Of a stretch of 64,000 bases of DNA, positions 11,570 to 24,037 are shown one piece after another. The first letter of the stretch is position 1. Each line of letters begins with the position of its first letter. A program made the position numbers and the translations under genes. The stretch is taken from assembly GCA_035610835.1 (NCBI GenBank), contig CM069447.1, positions 59,775,048 to 59,839,047 on the forward strand, in the 5' to 3' direction. Source of the DNA: Ophiura sarsii (lineage: Eukaryota > Echinodermata > Ophiuroidea > Amphilepidida > Ophiuridae). The notes under the pieces were generated by a model, which was not told the DNA's origin, did no database searches, and saw only the letters and a program-made list of their open reading frames with translations.

Positions 11570-11815
11570 ACCGAGGGTTAATGAAGTAGCCACAGGAAAT
11601 GGTTTAGGAGGGTTATGATTATAAATCAATCTGGTTGGTGTGAGGGGGGAGGGAGCGGTGTAGGGGATTTATGTGGTTCGTGCGGTTTGAGAGGTAGGGG
11701 TTAATTAAGTAGCCACAGTAAATGGTTCAGGAGGGTTATGATTATAAATCAAACTGGTTTGAGTGGGTGGGTGGGGGGGGCGGGGTGTAGGGGTTTATGT
11801 AGTTTCAGAGCCTAG
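11570..11815. repeat. Tandem duplication, about 126 bp, two copies
   Basis: GTAGCCACAG-AAATGGTT and the following GGAGGGTTATGATTATAAAT recur about 126 bp apart, and both copies end in a GGTGTAGGGG-TTTATGT segment. G-rich in its second half. Confidence 0.75.
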
Positions 11816-12085
11816 GTAATGTGGCATTACCATCTAGCGGGAACGTGAGGGTACACCGCTAGTAAAAATAGTAAAATTACTAATACCGCTACAAATAGCC
11901 TCGGCATAAACAAATATATTTAAAAACCTTGTTTTTTACGTTCAAGAGCGTGGTATAAAGGGAAAACCAATTCAACCTTGTTCATAGTTCTCCAATAATG
12001 CCTACATGATATTTGGCATATTTATTTATAAAACAGCCAACAAACAAGCAAAATACCAAATTCACAAAGATTCCCATCTCCAGTA

Positions 12086-12697
12086 TATGAAGAGCTCTGT
12101 TGCAAAAGGGCTATGGTGCATTTTTTTCAAAAATGAGTTAAGATATAGAAATGTATAGGGAAAAATCATATGTTTCAAGGAAACAAAGTCATTTTTTTTC
12201 TTCAAAAAGACCTACATCTCACTGTAAACAGCCATTGAAATTGTTGTTTTGTTGCAAAAAGGCCTGTATCCAGAATTAAATCGGGATACAGGCCCTTTTG
12301 CAACAAAACAACAACTTCAATGGCTGTTTACAATGAGATGTAGGTCTTTTTGTAAAAAATGACTTTATTTCCTTGAAACATATGATTGTGACCTATACAT
12401 TTCTATATCAAACTTCTTCTTTTTTTTGTGGTATTTTTTCTCTATGTACAAACAGATGGAGTTTTGTTGCAAAAGGGCCTACATCCAAATTTTCACAAAA
12501 TGTAAACATGATTTAAAAAAAATTGAAAACTAGCACATTTTAAATTTATTTCAATTTCAATTAGTACATGTATGTAGTGTACCTCTTTCATAATCCATTC
12601 AGTTTTTCAATTGCTCAACTTGAATATTTAGAAACAGTTTTTTGACTTTTTCTCAATAAGAGCCAAAGTGGAAAAAGGCAAAAAACCTCTTCATATA
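12086..12697 (-). mobile_element. MITE with TGCAAAAGGGCC motif, copy 2 (inverted)
   Basis: Reverse-complement relative of 9035-9590, bounded by TATATGAAGAG on the left and CCTCTTCATATATA on the right. TA steps at both ends are compatible with a TA target duplication. Contains several GCAAAAGGGCCT motifs in both orientations. Confidence 0.75.
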
Positions 12698-12875
12698 TAG
12701 AATAACAGTGATACTATTCGCTATACGGTATGTTACATAATATTGCTATCTTCAGTAGATAGCAAACAAATGGAATGGATAACATGCTTTCTTCAGTATA
12801 ACATGATCGCAATGTTATCTATAGATAAAATGGCTACTGTAATATTAGTGTAAAATAATTCAAATCTTAACCTAA

Positions 12876-13206
12876 TGCAGGCATCAATGTGCATCTTGAA
12901 CCTACCCTCCTCAAGGTTAGTCAAAGATAAGATGCCTAATCTTTGCCTAGTAATATTTTTGGAGAGGTGAATCTTGAACTAATTTATACATTGGACAGGT
13001 GAACCTATGGTGAATCTTCACCTATATTTCAACTTCTCCCACATATTACTTCTGAACGAACATGGTGCACTAAGGTGAATCTTCACCCTACAAATTGCAA
13101 GATAGACCTAATCTTGACCTAATTTATCCTGAAGAAAGGTGAATACAGGTGAATGCTTGAGGAATGCTTGAGGAGGGTAGGTTCAAGCTGCACATTGATC
13201 CCTGCA
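12876..13206. mobile_element. MITE with TAA target duplication (Harbinger-like)
   Basis: TGCAGGCATCAATGTGCA at the left is mirrored by TGCACATTGATCCCTGCA at the right, and the inverted similarity continues for about 45 bp. TAA flanks both ends, which fits the PIF/Harbinger target preference. The interior repeats AGGTGAATC-type phrases. No coding capacity. Confidence 0.75.
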
Positions 13207-13441
13207 TAAATCAACCCATGCATCAAGCTTAAAACTGGTTAGTTCGTGCAGACACATACCTGATGCATATGGAACCAAAACAACTGAAACTTTAGTGCAA
13301 ACCTTAAGGATGGTTAATACAAATTAAACAAAAGCTCTGGATTCCATTAAAAATATGATAGCTATGTGGTAAAATCGTTCTCTGACTGTGGTGGAGACCA
13401 GTGGCGTAGCATAATAGGGGCACGGTGGGCATGATTTCGGT

Positions 13442-13552
13442 GGGAAAAAAAGAAAGGGGAAGGGGGAAAAAAGGGAAGGAAGAAAAGAAAAAGGGGAAGG
13501 GAAGAGGAAAAGAAAGGGGAAGGAAGAAAAGAGAAAGGAAGAGGAAAGAAAG
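13442..13552 (+). repeat. 111-nt uninterrupted polypurine tract
   Basis: Every base from 13442 to 13552 is A or G on the plus strand, in irregular GGGGAAGG / AAAGAAA blocks. A CAGTGGCGTAGC sequence of hAT-end type lies just upstream near 13401. Pure purine tracts of this length can adopt triplex (H-DNA) structure. Confidence 0.9.
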
Positions 13553-14826
13553 TCCCCCGAAAATAAATGTTTATCATCAGTGGTTAGTTCGGATCGGGAA
13601 TCGTTAGGCGCAGCCGGGGGTGGGGGGTCAGATGATAGTGCGGCGGCCGCGCAAAATCATAGTTGCAAGACCCTTGGTATCTTTTAAACACATCGTTAAC
13701 ACGAAAATGCGTCCCGAGATCCGCCGCGGTATTTCTTAAAGCCGTATATTGGCAATTATATTTAATCAGTGCCATATTTCAGAGAAATAACCCGATTTGT
13801 TTTCAAGATTAGATCAAATTCTTTAATGTTTAATTGAACAACATAATTTGTGACAAAAAGAAAAAGAGGGGAAGGGGAGAGAGACGGAGAGAGAGCATGG
13901 GTATTTGCCAAAGTAAAAGGTCTACCGTTTACATGTCACAGTTGGCAAAATAACACGGCTATTGCCGTGTCGCAAAAAATAGGTCCAAAATAAGCTAAAA
14001 ATCATGTTTTAGTGGACTAATTTCCAAAGTATACATCAGATCGCACCAAATGGGTTTGCAAATTGAAACAAATTTTCATAACAGTTTCCAGTGGAGACTG
14101 TCGTTAAATCCTTCATATTGGTCAAATGCTTGCAAATCCCTCAGATGAATATCTGAAAGATGTAAACGAATGAATATTTAAATTCACGTGGAATGCAAAA
14201 GCTGATATAATGAACATACTAAAATGTGGCCAAGTAATACAGGACCACCATTTCGGAAGAGTAAATTTACGATATGTAATATCACATTTGAAAGATTTGA
14301 ATAATAAATTAGCTATTAAGACGTATTGAGTACGGAGATAAAAAATGGGTTTACTTTTTCACATCTTTCTTTTGCAAGATTTTTCCAAAAAAATGACATA
14401 TTCAAATTTGGAATAAACGGATGGGGTAAAATAAGCAGTTAGATATAAAACTGTGGATTATAACTCTTATACAAGAAATTATTTGTGGTGGAATGATAAC
14501 ATTTAATAGTTGGAACCAATCTGTGAGATATTTATACACATCTGTATGATGAACGAGTATAAATTTTTAGTAGGCCTATACATTGATTTATTCAAACCTA
14601 TGGTGTATGAACCACTTTCAGGATAAAAAAGGATTGTAAACTGTTTTATATGTTTACGTGGTTAACAATGTAAACACAACATAAACAAATTAAAATCAAC
14701 GAAAAAGACTGACGAAATAAATGCTGCCAATCTATGCAAGTCACAGATACAAAAACTTCATATTGGTTTCAGTTCAAAGTGATAAATAACATACTAGCTA
14801 CTAATAGTCATTGCTCTTTAAAATGA
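13553..14826. other. Intergenic AT-rich DNA, nothing recognised
   Basis: No coding frame of note and no visible repeat partner in the window. This is the sequence into which the LINE fragment at 14827 was placed. Confidence 0.45.
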
Positions 14827-15870
14827 ACTACTATAGGGCATATACTGGCACTGAGAAGGCTGATTGAAGGGGTGAAAGCTAATAACCTACCAGCAATAAT
14901 AACATACATAGACTTCAGGAAGGCCTTTGATACCATCCATCGTGGCAAAATGCTAAGAATTCTGCACGCTTATGGCATACCAGGACAGATCGTCGATGCT
15001 GTTAACGACATGTACGAGGGAACTATGGCTAAAGTGATTTCTCCAGATGGAGAAACAGATCTGTTCGAAATCTTAGCTGGTGTACTTCAAGGTGACACCC
15101 TTGCCCCATATCTGTTTGTTATTGTACTAGACTTCGCCCTGAGAATGGCTATAGCAGGAAAGGAAGAGGAGCTTGGATTACACCAGGCACAAGATCTGCT
15201 TCAGAGGGTCGAGACATCAGTGGCTAAAGTTGGCTTGTCTATGAATGCAAAGAAGACAAAGCTCGTGGCATACAACCAAACAAGTGCGGTGGAAACTAAT
15301 CAGAACAAATGATGGAACCAAACTAGATGAAGTAAACGATTTCAAATACCTAGGTGCCTGGATGTCAAGCACTGAAACAGATATCAAGCAACGCAAGGCA
15401 GAAGCTTGGAGAGCCTGTGGGAAGCTGAACAAGATCTGGAAATCCACCCTACCAAGAAAATTCAAACTTCGCCTGTTCGCCGCAACTGTTGAATCTGTGT
15501 TACTATATGGCTGTGAGGCATGGACCACCACCCCTAAGCTAGCAAAGCAACTTGATGGCTGTTATACTCGTATGCTGAGGGCTGTCCTCAACATTCACTG
15601 GAAGCAACATACAGAGCTAACACAGAGCTGTATGAAGACCTCCCCAAAATCACAAGATTCTCAGGCCACTGCTTTAGGAGTCAAGAATGTGTGTCAAAGC
15701 TGGTTCATTGGATACCAAAGCATGGGAGAAGAAAACCTGGAAGACCTGCCCTAACTTACATCGATGTGCTAAAACAGGACACTGGTTTGGATGTAGGAGA
15801 CTTAAAGACAGCAATGCAGGACAGGAAGGTGTGGAGAGCCATTGTGGATCGAGAACACAACTCGAATTAA
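14827..15870 (+). pseudogene. LINE reverse-transcriptase pseudogene with catalytic-box deletion
   Basis: The C-terminal half of a non-LTR retrotransposon ORF2 can be followed across three frames. The first frame (homology from about 14827, ILALRRLIEGVKANNLPA) holds the RT blocks YIDFRKAFDTIHR and GVLQGDTLAPYLF. It then jumps from EEELGL straight to HQAQDLLQRVETS, so the stretch that should carry the FADD/YADD catalytic aspartates is missing without loss of frame. A frameshift near 15290-15302 leads to KLDEVNDFKYLGAWMSS and ESVLLYGCEAWT. Another near 15610 leads to FSGHCFRS, LVHWIPKHGRRKPGRP and the terminal VWRAIVDREHNSN, stopping at 15868-15870. The segment is 5'-truncated as usual for LINEs. 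A second fragment of the same family is at 49264-49490. The clade is not certain; it is distinct from the CR1/L2-like copy at 37.8 kb. Confidence 0.9.
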
Positions 15871-17425
15871 GTAAGCTTTAAAATGAAAATCTTACTATAA
15901 TTTGCCGTATGTTGTATGTAGGTCGTTACTACATGTACAGCTGCTTGACGTGGCAAGTTGTACGCAAGAGCGATACGTGCAAGTCACGCACCAATCGTTG
16001 GCCACGCAACACTCCGCTACGCGATGGCCGTCACACGTCACACACGCGTAACATACCTGTTTTATAGTGTGATCAGTTCCAAATTGGCGAAAATTAATGT
16101 GAGGCTAATATTTATCAGTGTGGGCACAAATAGAATACCTTGCCCACGGCTGGTGATTTTTGCTTATTGCTTATTGTTTGTTAACTCCCTATCAGCTACA
16201 TTCTAACCTAAACTGGAAGTGTGACGATGCTAGCGTTGTGAATATGCTAGCGTAGCGTTTAATTATTGTTATTCTTGTTGTGGTAGCGTAAATTAAGCTT
16301 ACTGCCTAAAATTTACCTTGGCTTTGCGTTGCGTATTTATTACGCCTGTTTCTTGAAGAACTTCACTCGTTTGAAACACAAGATGTTTACGTTTGGTCAA
16401 CTAGGGTTTATATATTTGATCCCTTGTCGTTTTATTTATCAACTTCTTACTTATAACAAACGATTGTGTCGATTTAATATGTGACAATTTTCCCGACGAT
16501 ACCGTTCCAAAACAGGCACGCAGGAAAAGAGAGCGAATTCTCCTCCCAATCGCCCAGGTAAGCCCGCATGTAGTTTCAGCCTTCTGATAGGCTAAGAGTT
16601 GCGCTCATGTAGTTTCGGCCTTCTGATTGGCCAAGACTTATGTGACGTACTCGTGAAACTACTTGTGGCACCAATGTCAACCATTAGGGGTGAGCAATTG
16701 TGTATTATTATACTGACTTCCTCACAGGAAGTCCTCTGAAACCTAGAGGCTATCATGGGTTATGGCTTATTGAAGGCGCAACACCAGTTTGCGTCATTAT
16801 TTGTTCCGTGTTTCCACGAAAAACTGCTCCTCAAGTTTGTAAAATGTCAATGCGATGAAATCACCGGAACCACGATGTTTTTGCATTGAATTCTGGGTAA
16901 ATTCAGCTTAAAATGCTAAAAATACATCGTCGAACCGAAAGGTGCCGGACATGATTCGGCTGGGCTCGGGAAGCTTTCGTAAAATGTTCGGCTTAACAGA
17001 TCGCGTTGCTTTTCGGAATTGGTGAAATGCACTGTACCCTGTATAGCTTTCTAATTGGTACAACCCTCCGGCCAGTTATGGGTAGGCCTACCAGACTTTT
17101 TCATAATGGAAATGCAGGGATAGCGACGGTGTGAGTATGCGTGATAAAAATATAAACTGAAGTAATAATTTAATGTTATTTGGCCAACAAATAAGCCGGG
17201 ATATGGCACAAGTACTTTAGACTGGATACCATAAATGATCACGATGAGAGCTCCGACCATTGGCCCGCCAACTAATACAACTAAAAGGCTATAAAAAAAT
17301 AAGACCCTTTTCCTAATGAATTCCCGACTGAATCACGTGTACCTGGATATAATATGCACACGGGGTAGGCCTATCTTGATTTAAGGGCATTTATTATCTG
17401 GACTAGGCATCTGTGATGTGGATTT
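15871..17425. other. Intergenic DNA with a short direct duplication
   Basis: No gene recognised. A phrase of the form CATGTAGTTTC-GCCTTCTGAT-GGC is present twice, near 16569 and 16607, the second ending in GATTGGCCAAG. AGTTCCAAATTGGCGA near 16075 matches the terminus of the small MITE at 42953. Confidence 0.45.
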
Positions 17426-17560
17426 TAAAGGTGAATTGTGTACTTTGAAAACATATTTTCTTGCAGATTTGCAATTGTTATCATAAATCATGAAGATCTT
17501 CCAAGTAACAGAGCCATACGATTTTGAATTACTTCAAAATCAAGGTTTGAATACGTTGAA
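17426..17560 (+). repeat. Single arm of the TATTATGTGATCTTT repeat family
   Basis: Diverged relative of 49489-49640 and 50418-50570. Shared phrases include AAGATCTTCCAAGT and ATACGATT-TGAATTACTTCAAAATC. Only one arm is present here. Confidence 0.6.
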
Positions 17561-19613
17561 GTAAACGGCGGAGTGTGCTCCGGCAACTTATTTTCAAGAG
17601 GCTAAGCGGATTGTCCCCGTTTTTTCGTAGTGCAAATAGACACGTGTTGCCACCGTTTACAGTGTGTTTCTGCATGCTACGATCGCAACAGAATACTCAT
17701 CGGAAATGCTTTATGTAAATCGAAGCAATTATGTTAAGAAGTTCCTTAAATTAGAAGCTGATTTCCATTACTAAAAGCAGACATTTTCGCGCTTTTCGCG
17801 CAAAATAACTTTACACGCGAAAATGATAACACACGAAAATATTGTTTTCAACATTCATGCAGTGCATCCAGATGGTCGCCCGCTAAAAAAATAATCGCGA
17901 AATGTCTATATGATATCAAAATGCGCGAAAATATCTTTACGCGAAAATATTGGCTTTTACAGATGATTTAGTAAAGTTCTATGATGTTTTTTTTCACAGA
18001 AAATACAGTCAAGATAGATTTTATTAGTCCATGAAAGTCATTCCTGGTATAAATCAAACATGAATAATCAAGGGCACCAAAGGAATGGTACATGAAGTAC
18101 CTGGATTATTAATGGCACATGGTATATATCATTATCTGGATTATCATTAGGGGGCTGTCATTTTCTTCAGTAAGAGGTCGGAGGTACCAAATATCATTGG
18201 TTGTGTCGTGTTTTTACAAGAAAAATATGGCAGGGGGTCATTAAATTCATACCATTGTAAATGGGGGGGGGGGGGGGGGGGGTGTCAAAACAAAATATAA
18301 CTGGAGGCATAGGCCTAAAGATGCTTAACCCGATGCTAAATCCAACAAAAGCACCGCACCGCACCGCAATTATGGAAGTACACAACAACATTTTTGGGGG
18401 AGCGCGCCGGGGGAGCGCAACCCCTTGCATTATGCACGCTCACATAGACATGCATCCGCACACATCATTTTGTCATTATTTGTCCCGTGTCCTCCCCCGT
18501 TATTATAATAGCTTTTGCTATACACCCCCATCCTAAATGGGTACTGGTTATTGAGCCCACCGCGTTGAGAGCGCAACGCCAGTCCAGCGAGATGCCCAAT
18601 CACCTACCTGGACTTCGGCTCAACATGGCCATCTCCGAGAGCGGCACGGTCATTGTTAGTGTCATTATTTGTTCCGTATTTAACGCCTAAAGGGGCATTA
18701 ATGTGGTGGAGGCAGCGCCCTCAATTACAAAAATATATGATAAAAACTGGGATTTGTATATTTTTACAATTGTATTTACATGTATGAACTTACACCTATA
18801 AGGATTAAGAAAAATCAGCCCTCTTTGTACAACAAAATGTTGATTCAAAAATGCTGATCCAAAAATGCTGATCTCCGCTAGATCAGCATATTACGTCACG
18901 TCAGACAGTATCCCCTGCAGCACGCGTGATACATATCGCGAACCATATTTGCATAGAGGGCGTTTTTCAATAAATAGCGATGGTATTGTTTTAATTAAGT
19001 TTTGCTGTGTTTTTGTTAGTAGAAACAACAATAATGGCAATTTTTAATGTTCATCTTGAATTCTGAAGTAAATAAAAAATAAATAATAAATGTCAATACC
19101 ACTTAATGTCCCCCCCCCCCCCCCCCCCATGATCAAGTATCGAGATTAGTAAGGGCATAGGGGCCCTTGATTATCAATTGCACATGGTATGTTATGGATT
19201 ATGTTAGGGGGCTGTCATTTTCTTCGTAAGAGGGCCAGGGTCGGAGGTACCAAATATCATTGGAGGTGTCGGTGTTTTTACACGGAAAATAGGGGTGTGG
19301 GGGGGGGGGCATGAAATAAAAACCATTGCCGGGGGGGGTCAAAACTAAATTTTAGTCCAAACAAATCTTTCATTTTTATTTTTTCTACATTTGTCTACCC
19401 TTATTTATAATTTTCCCTTCCGCATCAACTTTCCCCCCAATATTCCGAATTTAACCATTCTAGATAGGCCTGAGCATGGGCATGGGGGTGGTCATAACAA
19501 TAATCACGTTCGTTGAGCGGGTGGGGCATACAAAATGATGATACATGATATTTGGGACCGCGTACCAAAAAAAAGACCACCCCTTACAAACAGCTGGGAG
19601 GGGAGGCTTACTA
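17561..19613. other. Intergenic DNA containing a directly repeated G-tract element
   Basis: A segment at about 18118-18300 (ATTAGGGGGCTGTCATTTTC, then GGAGGTACCAAATATCATTGG and a long G run) is repeated at about 19186-19340 in the same orientation. No coding region is convincing. Poly-C at 19110-19127 and G-rich runs near 18261-18281 and 19301 make this a poor assembly region. Confidence 0.55.
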
Positions 19614-19645
19614 CTAGCGGGGCCCGCGCGAAGCGCGGGTTCCCG
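19614..19645 (-). mobile_element. Helitron 3' terminus (hairpin plus CTAG-T)
   Basis: On the minus strand, the perfect hairpin CCCGCGC-TTC-GCGCGGG (19623-19639) is followed by five bases, then CTAG (19614-19617), then a host T (19613). A GC-rich hairpin just before CTRR and a flanking T is the diagnostic end of Helitron rolling-circle transposons. The element body would extend to higher coordinates. Its 5' TC end and any Rep/helicase sequence were not found; the scaffold gap begins about 1.1 kb away. Confidence 0.7.
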
Positions 19646-20708
19646 CTTGTATACGAATATTCCAAAAATGTTACATGTAGCATCATCACATTGCCTAAAA
19701 CCTGACTACTGGCCCGGTAACAAGCTGATTTGTGCAATTTTCGAGAAAAAAACGACTATAAGCCTACTCTGTAATAAATGGATAATAGCAAATGAAAAGA
19801 ACTTTACAAATTACTTTTGATGGCTCTGAGAATCCGGGATTTTATGGCAGGTTGGCGCGCACAATTCCATGACATTTTGTGGGCATCATGCTATTGTTCT
19901 CTGTGTAAATAAGAGCATGTGACCAATTTTACAATGATTTAGTCAATTCTTATGATGAGGAACTTTGTTGTTTGATGGATTAGGCCCCTTTGATTACCAG
20001 TGGCGGCACCACACAAGTGGGAGGGGAATTTCCCCTCGGTCACGATCCTCAGTCCTCCACCTCCAGTAAGCCTCCATTTTGTCCCCAAATAATCGACAGA
20101 AAAACTTGGTCTGAAATCTTTTAATTCCGACCACTAAAAATTGAGCTAATTTCACGCAATTTTGACATTCAGAGATGAACTTTTTCGAGCTGATTTCAGT
20201 TAGGATTTTTGTTGCATAATATGTATACATTTTCTTTTGTCTCAGCCCTTTAGCTATCTTACCTCCAATTTCTCATGCATTTGTATTTGTTCTCGCACCT
20301 GTATTGGGCTATTCCATGGATAATAATGACCAGGGCTCGCGTTCTTGCGCGTCCTCGCGTCCTATGACCCCTTATTTTCTTGTTGGACGATAATGGACGC
20401 GTAAGTTTACATATTGAACTTCACTAACGGGTCCCAATCGAAAATAAAGGGACCCCTTAAATCTGACGATGTATGGACGTGGAAACCTTAAGACATTCTG
20501 AAAATTGTCAATCTCCATCCTGTGCCTACATTTTTAATTTATTAATGTCCGTAAAAGATAAATACAATGCAAATCCTGTATTTTTAAAAGTTGTTAAACA
20601 CACTAAATCGCTTCCGAATTGCTTCCGCAACGCAAAAGTTTCAAGCGATTTCCAAAACATTCTATATATAAGTATCTTCTACTGATTAACATGGACACGA
20701 CATAGGTG
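19646..20708. other. Probable Helitron interior or intergenic DNA
   Basis: No helicase or Rep motif and no long coding frame. CCAGTGGCGGCACCAC near 19998 resembles a hAT terminus but has no matching end. Confidence 0.4.
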
Positions 20709-20808
20709 NNNNNNNNNNNNNNNNNNNNNNNNNNNNNNNNNNNNNNNNNNNNNNNNNNNNNNNNNNNNNNNNNNNNNNNNNNNNNNNNNNNNNNNNNNNN
20801 NNNNNNNN
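20709..20808. other. Assembly gap (100 N)
   Basis: Exactly 100 undetermined bases, the usual placeholder for a gap of unknown size. Sequence resuming at 20809 is already inside the tandem unit described next, so the gap probably hides more copies. Confidence 0.99.
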
Positions 20809-21751
20809 GTTTGACAAACATGACAAAGGACCAGTGATACACAAAATATGACCTTTTCAGTTGCTATGTTATCTGGTTATAGTTAACAACATTATCCGTA
20901 ATATTCTCCGTAATCTGGGCGTATCTCAAAAACGGAATGTTCGATTGACATGATATCTGGCTAGTTTTTCAAAATTTCATGATGAACAAGTTGATATGAA
21001 ATGTATAATGATTTTGACCATAAGTGTTACCTTTTAAGGTAAAATCTCTATAATCCATGTCCCATATGGCTCCGATCCACGTGCATTGCACAAAGATAGA
21101 AACAAAAGTCTGGTTTCACCCAAATCTATGCGTAGGTTTCAGATCTTATCTGACAAGTTTTTTCTCGTATTAGGCCCAACTTGTCGGGTTTGACAAGGGC
21201 CAGTGGGGTTGCTCTTTTTATACACAAAATGTGACTTTTTTCAGTTGCTATGTTATAGTTCAACATTAAAATTGACTGATCAAAAATCAAAATCGGTTGG
21301 ATTTGACTCCAAAAAGTTGAATTTACTTGAGTATAGACCTAGAACGCCGCGTGGCGATAGGATAAAAAATAGCGGAAAATAGCAGAATAGTGATTTGGAC
21401 GAAAAGATGCGGCCTCCGTAATCTGGGCGTATCTCAAAAACGGAATTTTCAATTGACATGATATCTGGCTAGTTTTTCAACATTTCATGTTATACAAGTT
21501 GATATCAAGATTTTGACCATTAGTGTTTCCTTTTAAGGTAAAATCTCTATAATCCATGTCCCATATGGCTCCGATCCACGTGCATTGCACAAAGATAGAA
21601 ACAAAAGTCTGGTTTCACCCAAATCTATGCGTAGGTTTCAGATCTGGGAAGTTTTTTTCTCGTATTAGGCCCAAATTGACGGGTTTTACAAGGACCAGTG
21701 GGGTTGCTCTTTTTATACACAAAATGTGACTTTTTCAGTTGCTATGTTATA

Positions 21752-23511
21752 CAGGGTGAGTCAAAAAAAAGTTTACTCAACTTCAGCGATTTTTTTTAGA
21801 AAAAAGTGTTCGTTTGTTTTCAAAACAATTTACTACGGTATAAAGACAAATTAATTAGCTTTGATATGAATTTTATCTGGTTTAGATTGGTTGAGGAAAA
21901 CTTATTTTACGCTGTTTTGAATGAAAGTGACCAATTAACGTCCGAACACGCTTCCAGATCTTGACCATTATATGTGTGGTGGCATGGGAAAACCCTTCAC
22001 ATGGTCATTTTCTAGCAACTTGGTTTTTTTCTATGGCGGAGAGCTTCATAATCTACTGAGTATTGGACTGTTTAAATTTTTTAGAAATTCCATCTAGAAC
22101 TACAGCAATAGTATTTTAAAGTTGGCAAGTTTAAACGCAACACTAAATATTGAAACTGACAATTCAAAGGTGTACACAAAACCTTTTAAACGCTCAAATA
22201 ATAATAAAACTACTTTGTTATGTCACACAGAATAGCTTGTCATATGAAAAGGACTTTTGATATGAACCTAGTTTTTTCTCAATATTATTAACAATTGTAT
22301 AGTTCTTCACTTTCAAAATCTTTACAATGCATTGTCGGAATTCACAAGTGGTTACCATGGTAACAATGTCATTTTACGTAGCATTTTACACATAGCGTTT
22401 TACACATAAAATTTGATAAACCAGGTTCAGAAAAGTACTAAAATACACTTAACATCTGGAATTTTGCATAAAAAACTCCTAGAGACTAAGTTCAAGGTAT
22501 AATCTCTATCTTCGGACCAAAGTTGGAAAATTGACTTGAAACACATTTGTAAGGAATATTTTGGTATGACCCAGATTATCTTAATATTAACACTAGCGAC
22601 TTCCGACGGGTTTTCCCATACCACCAAACATATTTCATAAGATACGACCAATACAAAATTACAATACCGACAGCGAAAGGATCAATTCCTTTGTTATGAA
22701 ATGATTAAAGTGTGGTAATTGTGTCATAAATAGGCCTTACAGCTGTCTATTGTCCCTCAGTGCAACCATCCAAGCACACTCTCAAAGATCAGGAGAAAGA
22801 CCAAACAAGATGCTGGATTATCAAGTGGGTTTCTATTCATTAACAGGAATACATTTTACATGTAGAGAGAGAAAGACTATTACTTACTAGTATTACTGTG
22901 GACATTGACAATTTTTGATTGGTTCAAGGATAATGGTTACTTAATTGGACATATTTACGAAAAATAAGTGCAATATTATGTTTATTGATTTTATCAAAAT
23001 ACTATATCGTTTATTATTCACATTATCAGATAGTCACTGGTGACAATTTGTATTCAATATCCTCACATTATCAGATAGTCACTGGTGACAATTTTTATTC
23101 AATATCCTCATCTAGTTTTATCATGTTTATGAATATCTCTTGCGGACTATTTAATCCTTGCAATTATCCATATTTCATGTTTTAATCTATTAGGAGACAA
23201 TTTTGAACAAGTCTATTGTCTACTTAATTCTTTTAATAAACAAGATGTGTAATGCTTTACATCATAATCCTAGTAAACATTATTAAGCTCGTTAAGCTTG
23301 AAATTAAAAACCGTGTTTTTGGTGAAAAAACAGCTCCTGTACAGAAATAGTCATATTTACCTAACGGTATCATCAAATAGCGTGATTCTTTTTCCAGATG
23401 ATAGCAGAGAAATGGCGCAATCATTTAAAGTTTTGTTTGCCTTGATTTTGTGGTCAGAAATATTTTTTTAGATTTTTTCAATTAGGGTAAACTTTTTTTT
23501 GACTCACCCTG
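21752..23511. mobile_element. Mariner/Tc1-like element, 1.76 kb, with precise TA insertion
   Basis: Both ends carry an inverted repeat of about 25 bp, CAGGGTGAGTCAAAAAAAAG on the left and its complement ending GACTCACCCTG on the right. TA flanks each end (21750-21751 and 23512-23513). The paralogous unit at 21250-21265 reads GCTATGTTATAGTTCAAC without interruption, which is the empty site. No transposase frame is recognisable inside, so it is non-autonomous or decayed. Tc1/mariner elements move by DNA cut and paste and always duplicate TA. Confidence 0.9.
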
Positions 23512-23584
23512 TAGTTCAACATTAACATTGACTGATCAAAAATCAAAATCGGTTGGATTTGACTCAAAAAAGTTGAATTTACTT

Positions 23585-24037
23585 GGGCGTACACCACTAA
23601 TTCGATAATACGCGACACTTCCGGTAAAGTTGAGTACGATAATAGTTCCTATTTGAGCAAATGAAACTAATCTTTATTGTTTTTGCGTCAAATTTGTGTT
23701 CTGCGTATTCCTAAGAATGTATATTTAATTTTTCAAAAAGAAAATACGTGATTTTAACTGAAACATAATTTTACGGACCGATTTACACACACGTTGCATG
23801 CACGGGTAAAAGCCGACTTATAAGTAACAAAATCAGTACACTCTGACGTGCCGGCTTCTAGCTAAAAATCCACCTGATGACCCGGGGTTGAGTTTCAGAT
23901 ATGTTATAAAATACCGTTTGTGTTAAAACATATCAAAATTTCAGAGAAAAATTCGCGAGCTAACTCAGGTTAGAGCGATTTGAACACAGCCTCCAAAGCA
24001 TGTAAAGTCTATGGGAGCCGAATAATGATGTACGCCC
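23585..24037 (+). mobile_element. MITE family E1, copy 1
   Basis: GGGCGTACACCACTAATTCG at the left is mirrored by CCGAATAATGATGTACGCCC at the right. About 453 bp, non-coding. Copy 2 at 26047-26518 is about 90% or more similar by eye. Confidence 0.85.
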
